Under the pieces are notes generated by a model, which worked only from the letters and a program-made list of their open reading frames with translations, did no database searches and was not told the DNA's origin. DNA of 25,991 nucleotides. Source: an uncultured Eubacteriales bacterium (lineage in GTDB: Bacteria; Bacillota; Clostridia; Peptostreptococcales; Anaerovoracaceae). Below are positions 16,204-23,629 of the stretch, piece by piece. Location: assembly GCA_900551415.1 (NCBI GenBank), contig URWB01000017.1:1-25991 (forward strand). The letters are read 5' to 3'. Made by a program: the position numbers and the translations under genes. The stretch's first letter is position 1, and each line of letters starts with the position of its first letter.

Positions 16204-17018
16204 AGGATCACCGCCACCTTGTCCAGACTCTTAAAATTCACAGCGAGTTCCACCGTAATTTCCTTGAGCAGCGTATTGCTGTTATAGGTCACGCTTTTGA
16301 CACTGCCGATTTCCAGACCTTCCGGATACGTGCCGAGACCGGAGGTGATGATGACATCGCCCTCGGAGACCAAAGCTTCTCCGTCGATCATATAGCCGCT
16401 GACTTCACCTTTTTCGTTTCCGGAAACCACACCGAGCTGCTTGCGGTCGCGTGCCAGCTTAAAGCTGACCTTGCTGCCCTCGTCGATCAGCGACATCACC
16501 TTGGACCAGCCCTCTCCGGTCTCCTCGACCTTACCGATCAGGCCGATTCCGTTAACGACCGCGTCTCCAACCTTGATGCCGCTCTCGGTGCCGCAGTTGA
16601 TCGTGAAGATATTGGTCCAATTGGAGCCGTCCAAAGAGATGACGTCTCCGGTGACGATATCAAATTTCTGCTCCGTATAATCATAATTCAGAGCCTCCGC
16701 GAGTTCTTTCAGCTCATCAAGCTGCTGTTTTGTCAGCTTTTCTTCTGCCAGCTGCCGCGTGAGTTCCGCGTTCTCGCTCTTGAGTGCTTCCACTTCTTTT
16801 TGGAGACTCCGATAGGAAAAAATCCCTTTCACATTGTCACGAATGGTATTCCCGGCTTTTGAAAAAATGCCTGAAACCTTGGACACACCGGTATTGATCG
16901 GCTCGGTCACATGCGCGAAGCGGCCGCCGGCCGCCATGGAAGCGGCAAAGATCAGCAGCAGAAGCAGGAATACCAAAAGCAATGCCGTTATTAACTTATG
17001 TTCTCTCATCCATCTCAT
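16200..17018 (-). CDS. mreC: Rod shape-determining protein MreC
   Basis: A 272-residue protein with a single N-terminal transmembrane helix (about 8-30), a coiled-coil segment (about 65-100, SYRSLQKEVEALKSENAELT) and a C-terminal double beta-barrel domain. The family-typical stretches VINGIGLIGKV-like (NGIGLIGKVEETG) and TSGLGTYPEGLEIG are visible. MreC is an extracytoplasmic scaffold that activates PBP2-RodA. The start at 17018 has an AAAGGGA site 9 bases upstream; the second Met (residue 4) is a possible alternative. It lies 23 bases after mreB. Confidence 0.92.
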   Translation of the reverse strand: MRWMREHKLITALLLVFLLLLLIFAASMAAGGRFAHVTEPINTGVSKVSGIFSKAGNTIRDNVKGIFSYRSLQKEVEALKSENAELTRQLAEEKLTKQQLDELKELAEALNYDYTEQKFDIVTGDVISLDGSNWTNIFTINCGTESGIKVGDAVVNGIGLIGKVEETGEGWSKVMSLIDEGSKVSFKLARDRKQLGVVSGNEKGEVSGYMIDGEALVSEGDVIITSGLGTYPEGLEIGSVKSVTYNSNTLLKEITVELAVNFKSLDKVAVIL

Positions 17019-17041
17019 AAAGCGATCCCTTTATCCCGCGC

Positions 17042-18094
17042 CTACTGCGCTTCGTATTTTTTCCTGCCGTTGGACGCGTAAATCTTGAGCTTTTCGATAT
17101 TTTCCAAACTCATGCCGGTGCCTACCGCCACTGCCTCAAAGGCATTATCCGCCACAGTCACGGCCATACCTGTCCGCTTGGAGATCAGCTTGTCCAGATT
17201 CGCGATCATCCCGCCTCCGCCGGACAGCACCATGCCATGCTCAGCAATGTCCGCCGCGATTTCAGGCGGAGCCTTCTCGATCGTCGCTTTGACGCCGTCC
17301 ACGATGATATCCATGGACTCCTGCAGCGCGATCATCATATCCTTATTATTGACTTCCATGGTCTTAGGCAGACCTGAAATGATGTCTCTGCCTCTCGCGT
17401 CCATCGTCTTGATGATTTCGTTGCCGTTCTCATCCACATCCATGCAGGCACAGCCGATATGAATCTTCAGCTGCTCGGCGGTATGTTCACCGATCAGAAG
17501 TGCGTGACGCTTCCTCATATATTGTATGATGGCTTCGTTCATTTTATCCCCGGCATGTCTGATGGAAGTGCTCGCCACAATGCCGCCGAGCGCGATAATC
17601 GCAATGTCGGAGGTGCCGCCGCCGATATCCGCGATCATGCACCCCGTCGTGCCGTCCACAGGCATACCCGCGCCGATCGCAGCCGCCATCGGTTCTTCAA
17701 GAATGAAGACTTCAGTCGCGCCCATCTGTCTGACAATTTCCTCTACAGCGCGCTTTTCCACCTCGGTCACGCCGCTCGGCACGCCGACGACAACGCGGAA
17801 ATTTCGAATTTTTTTAACTGCCAGCGCAGTTTCCAAAAACGCCTTCAGCATGTCCGCGGTTCTGTCAAAATCAGAGATCACGCCGTCCTGCAGCGGCCTG
17901 ACCACCGAAATGTTGACCGGAGCCTTGCCCAGCATTTCCTTTGCCGCCGAACCGACAGCAAGTGTTTTTCCTTTATCGTTCACCGCGATGACGGAGGGTT
18001 CGTTGAGAACAATCCCGCTGCCCTTGACAAAAATCAAGGTATTGGCTGTTCCCAAATCAATTCCCATATCCTTTGCTCTGAATAAACTGCACAT
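17042..18094 (-). CDS. mreB: Actin-like cell shape protein MreB
   Basis: A 350-residue bacterial actin. The phosphate-1 loop (MGIDLGTANTLIFVKG, about 10-25), the phosphate-2 motif (MIADIGGGTSDIAII, about 153-167) and the adenosine motif (GMVLSGGGGMIANLD, about 287-301) are all intact. MreB filaments move with and orient the wall-elongation machinery. The length is normal. The start at 18094 is preceded by GGAGGT 8 bases away. It is the second gene of the radC-mreBCD-mrdA-minD run, 45 bases after radC. Confidence 0.95.
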   Translation of the reverse strand: MCSLFRAKDMGIDLGTANTLIFVKGSGIVLNEPSVIAVNDKGKTLAVGSAAKEMLGKAPVNISVVRPLQDGVISDFDRTADMLKAFLETALAVKKIRNFRVVVGVPSGVTEVEKRAVEEIVRQMGATEVFILEEPMAAAIGAGMPVDGTTGCMIADIGGGTSDIAIIALGGIVASTSIRHAGDKMNEAIIQYMRKRHALLIGEHTAEQLKIHIGCACMDVDENGNEIIKTMDARGRDIISGLPKTMEVNNKDMMIALQESMDIIVDGVKATIEKAPPEIAADIAEHGMVLSGGGGMIANLDKLISKRTGMAVTVADNAFEAVAVGTGMSLENIEKLKIYASNGRKKYEAQ

Positions 18095-18139
18095 TTTAAT
18101 ACCTCCAACGTTTTATCCGAATCAAATTTTATTACTTTT

Positions 18140-18817
18140 TTACATGTATCCCATTCCCTGCATACTGACATATCGTCCATCGCCGATAACCAGATGATCC
18201 ACCACCTTAATCCGCAGCAATTTACCGCAGTCAATCAACATTCTGGTCGTTCGAATATCCTCCTCGCTGGGCGTCGGATCGCCGCTCGGATGGTTATGCA
18301 CGAAAAGAATGGCGGCGGCGCTTTTTTTGACCGCCTGATGAAATACCTCTCTGGGGTGTACCAGAGTCGAGGTCAGTTCCCCTACCGACACGGTCTCGAT
18401 GGAAATAATCTCACCTTTCGCGTTTAATAACAGGGCTTTGAAAGTTTCCCGCTTGCTGTACCGCATGTCCTCCATAAAAAGGGCAGCGACCTGCTCCGCG
18501 TCACCCGCGGACATACGTCTGGTCCGCGGCCGGGTCGCGATGCGTTTTCCAAGCTCCACAGACGCCAAAATTCTTGCCGCCTTAAACTGACCGATACCGC
18601 AAATATTTGTCAGCTCCTGCGCTGTGCAGTCCGCGAGTTCCGCGAGGCCGCCGCTACCCTGCGCGAGGACATCCTCCGCGAGGCCGATCGCTGACTTTTC
18701 TTTGGTGCCGGAGCCGAGAATCACAGCCAAAAGCTCTGCGTTTGACAGACTTTCCACGCCCGCCAGCATCGCCTTTTCGACCGGTCGTTCGTCCTTCGGC
18801 AGGGATTTGATTTTCAT
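18140..18817 (-). CDS. radC: RadC/JAMM-domain protein
   Basis: A 225-residue protein of the RadC family. The N-terminal helix-hairpin-helix region (LTNICGIGQFKAARILASVELGKR, about 70-92) is followed by an MPN/JAMM domain with the metal-binding signature HNHPSGDPTPSEED (about 173-186). The family was once called a DNA repair protein, but its true function is unsettled. Its conserved place in front of mreB in Bacillota is seen here. The start at 18817 has AAAGGAAGAG upstream, and a promoter candidate lies about 170 bases further up. Confidence 0.92.
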   Translation of the reverse strand: MKIKSLPKDERPVEKAMLAGVESLSNAELLAVILGSGTKEKSAIGLAEDVLAQGSGGLAELADCTAQELTNICGIGQFKAARILASVELGKRIATRPRTRRMSAGDAEQVAALFMEDMRYSKRETFKALLLNAKGEIISIETVSVGELTSTLVHPREVFHQAVKKSAAAILFVHNHPSGDPTPSEEDIRTTRMLIDCGKLLRIKVVDHLVIGDGRYVSMQGMGYM

Positions 18818-18995
18818 AAAATTCTCTTCCTTTCCGCGCCCTTCTGTTACGCCGCGGCTATGTGCCGGTTCCTATTTTTGCAGACAAGAGCGCAACACAA
18901 AATCGGGCGTCAGGCCGCCGTAGAAAATTCTATGATGAAATTCCCCTGTTCCGATTCGTCCCGGTTTCGCTCCGACACGAAGTGGAATCTTTAAA

Positions 18996-19024
18996 ATTAT
19001 AACATTTTTTTTGCGATAGTACAA
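18996..19024 (-). promoter_or_regulatory. Probable sigma-A promoter for the radC-mreBCD-mrdA-minD operon
   Basis: On the minus strand: TTGTAC, a 17-base spacer rich in A, and a perfect TATAAT. The -35 is weak (TTG only), but the A-tract spacer and perfect -10 are supportive. It would give a leader of about 170 bases before radC, in which I see only small palindromes (for example TAGAA/TTCTA at 18931-18942) and no known riboswitch. Confidence 0.5.
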
Positions 19025-19087
19025 GAAGCGCAGACGTAATATTTTGTGAATTTTTCGGCCATACTAAGAAGGAAGGAGGGATGTAAA

Positions 19088-19252
19088 ATGAGTCATTGTT
19101 GTAACCAGACCATCAGATGCACGGTAAACCAATGTATGCACCACGAGCACACAAAGAACCTGTGCGCGCTGGACAGCATCACCGTCGGTACGCATGAAGC
19201 AAATCCGACACAGGAGCAGTGCACAGATTGCCTGTCCTTTGAAGTGAGATAG
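19088..19252 (+). CDS. Small Cys-rich DUF1540 protein
   Basis: A 54-residue protein with seven cysteines (positions 4, 5, 11, 16, 26, 45, 48) and the DUF1540 pattern: IRCTVNQC near the start, LCALDSITVGTHEA in the middle, CTDCLSFE at the end. DUF1540 proteins are frequent in spore-forming clostridia and the cysteines suggest zinc binding; the function is unknown. The ATG at 19088 has GGAGGG about 8 bases upstream. An earlier in-frame start would include the ribosome binding site and is rejected. A strong terminator follows, so it is a monocistronic unit, divergent from radC and upstream of sigK on the same strand. Confidence 0.85.
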   Translation: MSHCCNQTIRCTVNQCMHHEHTKNLCALDSITVGTHEANPTQEQCTDCLSFEVR

Positions 19253-19278
19253 CAAAGGAGCGAAGGCATCGGCGAAGG

Positions 19279-19319
19279 GAGAGACAGATCGCAAAGAGTT
19301 CTGTCTCTCTTTTTGTTTT
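19279..19319 (+). terminator. Rho-independent terminator after the DUF1540 gene
   Basis: GAGAGACAGA pairs with TCTGTCTCTC over 10 bp (11-base loop) and is followed by TTTTTGTTTT. It is a textbook intrinsic terminator 26 bases past the stop codon, insulating the DUF1540 gene from sigK. The 215 bases from here to sigK contain no gene that I can support. Confidence 0.9.
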
Positions 19320-19534
19320 GCCTGCTGCCTGTCTTACGCTGCCTGTTTCGACGCTCATTCTGCTAATTGTTTCGCCGCCCATCGGAACTGTTTGGGTGGA
19401 TATTATCCTAAAAAATAGGTACTTGCACTTTTGCGGTCTGCCAGGCACTTTGCCGCGCGCCGAGGCATATAGATAAGGGAAGTGTGCAAGCGCTTCCCGC
19501 GCTTTTGCATCGCGTATCGCAGGAGGTTATCGCT

Positions 19535-20164
19535 ATGGCAAGTTCTTTTCCACAACCGCTGACTGAACAAGAGGAACAAATTTATGTAGAAAAATCGCAG
19601 CAGGGCGATGCCGAGGCGCGCGGCAAACTGATCGAGCACAATCTGCGCCTGGTCGCTCACATCGCAAAAAAATATACGAGTCCCGGCGCTTCACAGGACG
19701 ATCTGATCTCCATCGGCACCATCGGCCTGATCAAGGCTGTCAATACCTACACAGCCAGCCGCGCGACGCGGCTGGCGACCTATGCCGCCAAGTGTATTGA
19801 AAATGAAATTTTGATGAGCATCCGCGCCTCCAAGCGGATCAAGCAGGAGGTTTCCTTAAGTTTGCCCATCGGCACCGACAAGGATGGAAACGAGATCAGT
19901 TTTAATGACATTCTCGGCACAGATACGGATGAAATCGTTGAGGATATCAGCTTAAAAATTCAAGTCGCAAAACTCTACCGCGCCATCGCCGAACAGCTTT
20001 CGCCACGAGAACAGCGCGTCATCATCCAGCGCTACGGTCTGGACGGCGGGGAAGCGCGGCCCCAGCGGGAAATCGCCAAACAGCTTGGCATCAGTCGTTC
20101 TTACGTTTCTCGCATCGAAAAGCGGGCGCTCGAAAAGCTGCGCGGCGGACTGACGGAAATTTGA
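19535..20164 (+). CDS. sigK: Sporulation sigma factor SigK (apparently without pro-sequence)
   Basis: A 209-residue sigma-70 family factor of the SigE/SigK group. FPQPLTEQEE at residues 5-14 matches the start of mature SigK. Region 2 contains NLRLVAHIAKKY, DDLISIGTIGLIKAVNTY and ATYAAKCIENEIL; region 4 ends GISRSYVSRIEKRALEKL. SigK directs late mother-cell transcription during spore formation. The start at 19535 is fixed by AGGAGGT 7 bases upstream. This leaves no hydrophobic pro-sequence such as the 20 residues removed by SpoIVFB in Bacillus; the 17 residues of open frame above it lack a ribosome binding site. Clostridioides difficile SigK is likewise made without one. The frame is uninterrupted, so there is no skin-type element. 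It is convergent with the PBP gene. Confidence 0.85.
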   Translation: MASSFPQPLTEQEEQIYVEKSQQGDAEARGKLIEHNLRLVAHIAKKYTSPGASQDDLISIGTIGLIKAVNTYTASRATRLATYAAKCIENEILMSIRASKRIKQEVSLSLPIGTDKDGNEISFNDILGTDTDEIVEDISLKIQVAKLYRAIAEQLSPREQRVIIQRYGLDGGEARPQREIAKQLGISRSYVSRIEKRALEKLRGGLTEI

Positions 20165-20185
20165 CAGCTGCCCGCCGGAAACGCG

Positions 20186-21922
20186 CTATGGTGTAAGCGA
20201 TGCCAGATATTTCGTCAGCTCATAAAAAACAGGCAGCGCTGTCGAAGATCCGGAATCGCCGTTTTCCGCCAGCACCGTAATCACATAGCAAGTGCCGTCC
20301 GCAGCCTCAAAAAAACCTGTAAACCAACATTGTTTCATCGGCGCGCCGTTCCGGCTCGCCTCCGCGGTGCCGGACTTGCCCCGGGCAGGGACCTCCCATT
20401 TTAGGCGCGAGGCGGTGCCTGTCCGCGTCACCTCAGCCATCATCTCCCGCAGCGCCGCTGCCGTTTCCGTCTTGAGAACGCGCTTGTCCGCGCAAGCTTC
20501 ACCGGACGCGCGGCAAATGGTGCCTGCCTGCGCGCGCTTCTCTGGGTCCGCGCGCAGCAGCTTCACTTCACTCAGCAGTCCGTCGCAAGCGATGATTTGC
20601 GTTAGCTGCTGTACCTGCAGCGGCGTGACCAGCAGAGCACCTTGCCCGATGGACAGGTTCGCCGTATCCTGAATTCCGCAATCCGCATCGCGCGGAACAG
20701 AGCCTGCCGTTTCACCCGGAAAGCCTGCCAGAACGGTTTCTCCGAATCCCAGTTTTCGCGCCGTTTCCAGTATTTTTTCGTACCCGACCAGCTCGCCAAG
20801 CTGCGCGAAATAGCAGTTACACGATACCGCCATCGCTTCCCGCATGTTCAATCTGCCATGTCCGTTCTCACCGCCTGTCGAGCAGGAAAGCGTAACGCCC
20901 GCGACTTCTGCCGTCTTGCGGCACGTAAAGCACTGGGATGGTGGGCAGATATCGTTCTCCAGAGCTGCCGCGGCGACGACCAGCTTAAAGACGGAGCCCG
21001 GCGGATAGGCTGCCTGCAGGACGCGGTTGAGCAGGCATCCATTGTCCTCGCAGTCCTCGGCAAGGTAATCCGCGATGTGTTCCGGCTCAAAGGCCGGATA
21101 AGACGCCGCCGCCAAAACTTCTCCGCTGTCCGCGCGGCTGACAAGAACAGCGGCGGCGTCCGCTTGCGGCACTGTTCCTGCCGTGCCGCAAAGCTGCGCA
21201 AGCAGGGCCTCACATTTTTGCTGCACGCGCAGATCCAATGTCGTCACGATATTGCCCTGCCCGATCGCCGCATGCTCTGCGTTTGCTGCATCACCTGCGT
21301 CGCTCGTGCGCGCATCCGCTGCACTGCTTCCCTCTGCTTTGGCCCTCCTCGGCGCGACACCGCGAAGTAGCCTGCCTGCGGCATCAGATTCCAGAAGCAG
21401 TCTGTCGCTCTTTGCGCGCAGCTTTTCCTCGCACAAAAGCTCCAGACCCGAAACGCCGCGTTGCTCAGCTTCATTGAGATAACCGATCAAATGGCAGGCG
21501 GTCTGCTGATTCTGGTATCGTGTCCGGGCCCGAAACGCATAGGCACTGTATTCCTCCCGCAAACGTTTATGAATTGACGCGTCAAAACGTTCTGTACGAT
21601 AAACCTCATACCGACTTGAACGCAGCGTAACGCGCACAGCGTCAAGTTCTTCCAAAAGCACGTTGAGCTGCTGATCCGCGGATTCCTTGCCGATAATATA
21701 AAAATACCGATAGACTGCTCCGGTCAGCGGCCGCAGCTCACGATCCAAAATCTGTCCGCGTCCGTCAATACCCACCAGTGACGTTTCGTACTGCGAAAGA
21801 GCGGCTTCCGCAAATTCCTCATGGCAGAAAATCTGAATATAAAACAGGCGCGCGCAGAGCAGCAGCGTCAGCGCTGCCAAAAACAACGCGCCGCCGATGA
21901 TGCGCTTTCGATTCCGTTCCAT
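20186..21922 (-). CDS. Class B penicillin-binding protein, possibly sporulation related
   Basis: A 578-residue monofunctional transpeptidase with an N-terminal anchor (about 9-30), a pedestal domain with RGQILDRELRPLTG, an Ala-rich low-complexity linker (about 189-222), and a catalytic domain with SVFK (Ser310), SCN (367-369) and KSG (516-518, in place of KTG). There are no PASTA domains. It is smaller than the elongasome PBP2 in this window and resembles the class B PBPs used for division or spore cortex/septum (PbpA or SpoVD-like). It lies next to sigK, tail to tail with a 21-base gap. Its ribosome binding site (GGGAGGTG) lies inside the hairpin that ends cmk. KSG instead of KTG occurs in other PBPs and should be active. 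Confidence 0.85.
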   Translation of the reverse strand: MERNRKRIIGGALFLAALTLLLCARLFYIQIFCHEEFAEAALSQYETSLVGIDGRGQILDRELRPLTGAVYRYFYIIGKESADQQLNVLLEELDAVRVTLRSSRYEVYRTERFDASIHKRLREEYSAYAFRARTRYQNQQTACHLIGYLNEAEQRGVSGLELLCEEKLRAKSDRLLLESDAAGRLLRGVAPRRAKAEGSSAADARTSDAGDAANAEHAAIGQGNIVTTLDLRVQQKCEALLAQLCGTAGTVPQADAAAVLVSRADSGEVLAAASYPAFEPEHIADYLAEDCEDNGCLLNRVLQAAYPPGSVFKLVVAAAALENDICPPSQCFTCRKTAEVAGVTLSCSTGGENGHGRLNMREAMAVSCNCYFAQLGELVGYEKILETARKLGFGETVLAGFPGETAGSVPRDADCGIQDTANLSIGQGALLVTPLQVQQLTQIIACDGLLSEVKLLRADPEKRAQAGTICRASGEACADKRVLKTETAAALREMMAEVTRTGTASRLKWEVPARGKSGTAEASRNGAPMKQCWFTGFFEAADGTCYVITVLAENGDSGSSTALPVFYELTKYLASLTP

Positions 21923-21924
21923 GC

Positions 21925-21969
21925 AAAAACACCTCCCGACACTTAGTTTCCCGCCGAAGGTGTTTTTTT
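21925..21969 (-). terminator. cmk terminator overlapping the PBP ribosome binding site
   Basis: Inverted arms AAAAACACCT (21925-21934) and AGGTGTTTTT (21958-21967) enclose a 23-base loop. In minus-strand RNA the downstream arm contains the GGGAGGTG ribosome binding site of the PBP gene and ends in a U-run. The element can therefore act as an intrinsic terminator for cmk and also mask translation initiation of the PBP. It is nearly symmetric, so it could also stop plus-strand transcription. Confidence 0.6.
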
Positions 21970-21985
21970 ATGCGATTGATCCGCT

Positions 21986-22642
21986 TTATTGAATTTGTCC
22001 GCAGATAAAGTCCACAACTTCTTCCATGCTCATCGCAGTGCTGTCAATCTCGATCGCGTCGTCCGCCTTACGCAGCGGCGTCACCGCACGATGCGTATCG
22101 TTGTAATCGCGCTGCCGGATCTGTTCCAGGACCTCTTCAAAGGTCTGCGATGCGCCTTTTGCCGCAAGCTCTCGATAACGCCGCAGCGCGCGTTCCTCCT
22201 CTGAAGCCGTCAAAAAAAATTTATAAGGTGCATCCTTGAGCACAACTGTACCGATATCACGTCCATCCATGATCACGCTCTTGGCGTGTGCCATCTTTTG
22301 CTGCAGCTCCACCAGCTTTTTGCGCACTGCCGCGAAGGCTGAGCAGTCCGAGGCCGCCTTGGAAATTTCCTGGGTGCGAATCAAATCGCTGACATCCTCT
22401 CCATCCAGATAAACTCTGCCGCCGGCGAAATCGATGTCTGTTTTTTCCAGCATCGCCAGCAGCCGCGCGTCCTCGATCATCGGTATGCCCTGCCGCAGCA
22501 TTTTCAGTCCCAACGCGCGATACATCGCGCCGGTATCAATATAGTCAATCCCCAGCCTCCGCGCGACTGTCCTGGCAATCGTCGATTTGCCCGCGCCGCT
22601 CGGTCCGTCGATGGCGATCTGATAAATTTTTTCTGTTGTCAT
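21986..22642 (-). CDS. cmk: Cytidylate kinase
   Basis: A 218-residue kinase that phosphorylates CMP and dCMP to the diphosphates. The P-loop GPSGAGKST (about 13-21), the YIDTGAMYRA nucleotide-binding stretch (about 34-43), and the MDGRDIGT motif (about 125-132) followed by FLTAS are typical of the bacterial Cmk family, and the length is normal. Its ATG follows the nrdR TAA with no gap, and a modest AGGA site overlaps the end of nrdR. A two-gene nrdR-cmk unit links nucleotide reductase control to pyrimidine nucleotide supply. Confidence 0.95.
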   Translation of the reverse strand: MTTEKIYQIAIDGPSGAGKSTIARTVARRLGIDYIDTGAMYRALGLKMLRQGIPMIEDARLLAMLEKTDIDFAGGRVYLDGEDVSDLIRTQEISKAASDCSAFAAVRKKLVELQQKMAHAKSVIMDGRDIGTVVLKDAPYKFFLTASEEERALRRYRELAAKGASQTFEEVLEQIRQRDYNDTHRAVTPLRKADDAIEIDSTAMSMEEVVDFICGQIQ

Positions 22643-23101
22643 TTATTTATCCTGCTTTCCGATAAGTTTTTCGATTTCCTTCACGAAGGTATTCACGTCC
22701 GTAAACTGGCGATATACTGACGCGAACCGAACATAAGCGACCTCGTCCACTTTTTTGAGCTGCTCCATGATCAGCTCACCGATGTAAGTACTGTCCACTT
22801 CCTTTTCCATCCGGTTGCTGAGCTGCTTTTCAATTTCGTTGACCATCGTTTCCATCTGATCCATGGAAACCGGGCGCTTTTCACATGCCTTGATAATGCC
22901 GTTCAACACCTTATTGCGGTCAAAGACCTCGCGTCTGGCATCCTTCTTGACAACCATAAAAATCGGCACCTCCACCTTTTCATAGGTCGTAAAACGCTTG
23001 CCACATTCCACACATTCCCGGCGGCGCTTCACGGTGTTTACAGTGTCGTTGGTACGCGTATCCAACACCCGGCTTTGCCCGCCACAAACTGGACATAACA
23101 T
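22643..23101 (-). CDS. nrdR: Transcriptional repressor NrdR
   Basis: A 152-residue repressor of ribonucleotide reductase genes. It has an N-terminal zinc ribbon with CPVC (3-6) and CVEC (about 31-34, in RRRECVECGKRFTTYE), then an ATP-cone domain that senses ATP/dATP (VVKKDARREVFDRNKVLNGI onward). The start is set at the ATG at 23101, because AAAGGG lies 8 bases upstream. A GTG three codons earlier would leave no spacing. This gives the usual MxCPxC beginning of the family. It is first in a two-gene unit with cmk. No NrdR boxes or nrd genes are seen in the window. Confidence 0.95.
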   Translation of the reverse strand: MLCPVCGGQSRVLDTRTNDTVNTVKRRRECVECGKRFTTYEKVEVPIFMVVKKDARREVFDRNKVLNGIIKACEKRPVSMDQMETMVNEIEKQLSNRMEKEVDSTYIGELIMEQLKKVDEVAYVRFASVYRQFTDVNTFVKEIEKLIGKQDK

Positions 23102-23165
23102 ACGGATCACCCTTTGCTACTTGCGTTGTTCGCTTTGCGCTGCAGAGGCAGCACTACACTCTTTC

Positions 23166-23195
23166 AGTATAACATGCGCTGCCGCCTGGCGTCAA
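23166..23195 (-). promoter_or_regulatory. Sigma-A promoter for nrdR-cmk
   Basis: On the minus strand: TTGACG (5 of 6), an 18-base spacer, and TATACT (5 of 6). Transcription would start near 23159, giving a 58-base leader. It follows directly after the terminator at 23227-23260, consistent with a new transcription unit. Confidence 0.7.
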
Positions 23196-23226
23196 AAGAA
23201 TCCGCGCAGGAAAGCCAGCTTTGGCG

Positions 23227-23260
23227 AAAAAAATCCGGCTGCGGAAAACGAGCAGCCGGA
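23227..23260 (-). terminator. Rho-independent terminator after the chimeric gene
   Basis: Perfect 9-bp stem (TCCGGCTGC with GCAGCCGGA, 9-base loop) followed on the minus strand by seven U residues. It starts 11 bases after the stop of the chimeric reading frame and was presumably the native terminator of the flavin-reductase-like gene whose 3' end is present. Confidence 0.9.
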
Positions 23261-23270
23261 AAATACGTGC

Positions 23271-23606
23271 TTATTTCAACTGCGCACCAATCTGGAAGGC
23301 GTCCGCCACCTTTTCGCCGAGAACGCGGTAGTCAGCGTGCGCCGGCTCGAATGAGATCGGACGGAATTTTGTAAAGTCGAGATTGCCGTCGGCGTCGAGC
23401 ACGCGCTCGTCAACGCTGACGTTTTCGATCTTGCCGATGATATTGCCGTACTTATCCACGGTCACATCATCAAAGCCGTTGGCCTTCATATATTTTTCCA
23501 GCTCGGCCGCTACGCCGCCCTCATGTCCGGAATAGCTCTGCTGGGAGATCAGCACCTTGGCAAGCTCCAGCACTTCTTCTTTTCTTACTTCGTTTAGCAT
23601 ATTCAT
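23271..23606 (-). pseudogene. In-frame chimera: M20 peptidase N-terminus joined to flavin-reductase-like C-terminus
   Basis: A 111-residue reading frame made of two unrelated parts. Residues 1 to about 55 (RKEEVLELAKVLISQQSYSG ... VDKYGNIIGKI) match the start of YgeY-like M20 peptidases, which should continue to the GHxDTV metal site but do not. The remainder (ENVSVDERVLDADG ... RPISFEPAHADYRVLGEKVADAF) resembles the C-terminus of flavoredoxin/flavin-reductase-like proteins. Codon choice also switches: Asp is GAT in the first part and GAC in the second. The join lies near 23422-23440. There are no catalytic residues for either activity. The ATG at 23606 has AAAGG 5 bases before it. The parts sit downstream of the GntR gene and upstream of the terminator. 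Family calls are from recognition, without a search. Confidence 0.6.
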
Positions 23607-23629
23607 TTGCACCTTTCTGTGATTTGAAT

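Noticed and set aside
19039..19067. ATATTT and CATACTAA upstream of the DUF1540 gene look like a sigma-E sporulation promoter.
   Set aside because: The start would fall at the edge of the ribosome binding site, leaving almost no leader, and the -10 matches only partly. It is left as a weak possibility.
19484..19534. A GTG-initiated 17-residue extension of SigK as a pro-sequence.
   Set aside because: There is no ribosome binding site at a proper distance, the peptide does not resemble a membrane-inserting pro-sequence, and a perfect AGGAGGT serves the ATG at 19535.
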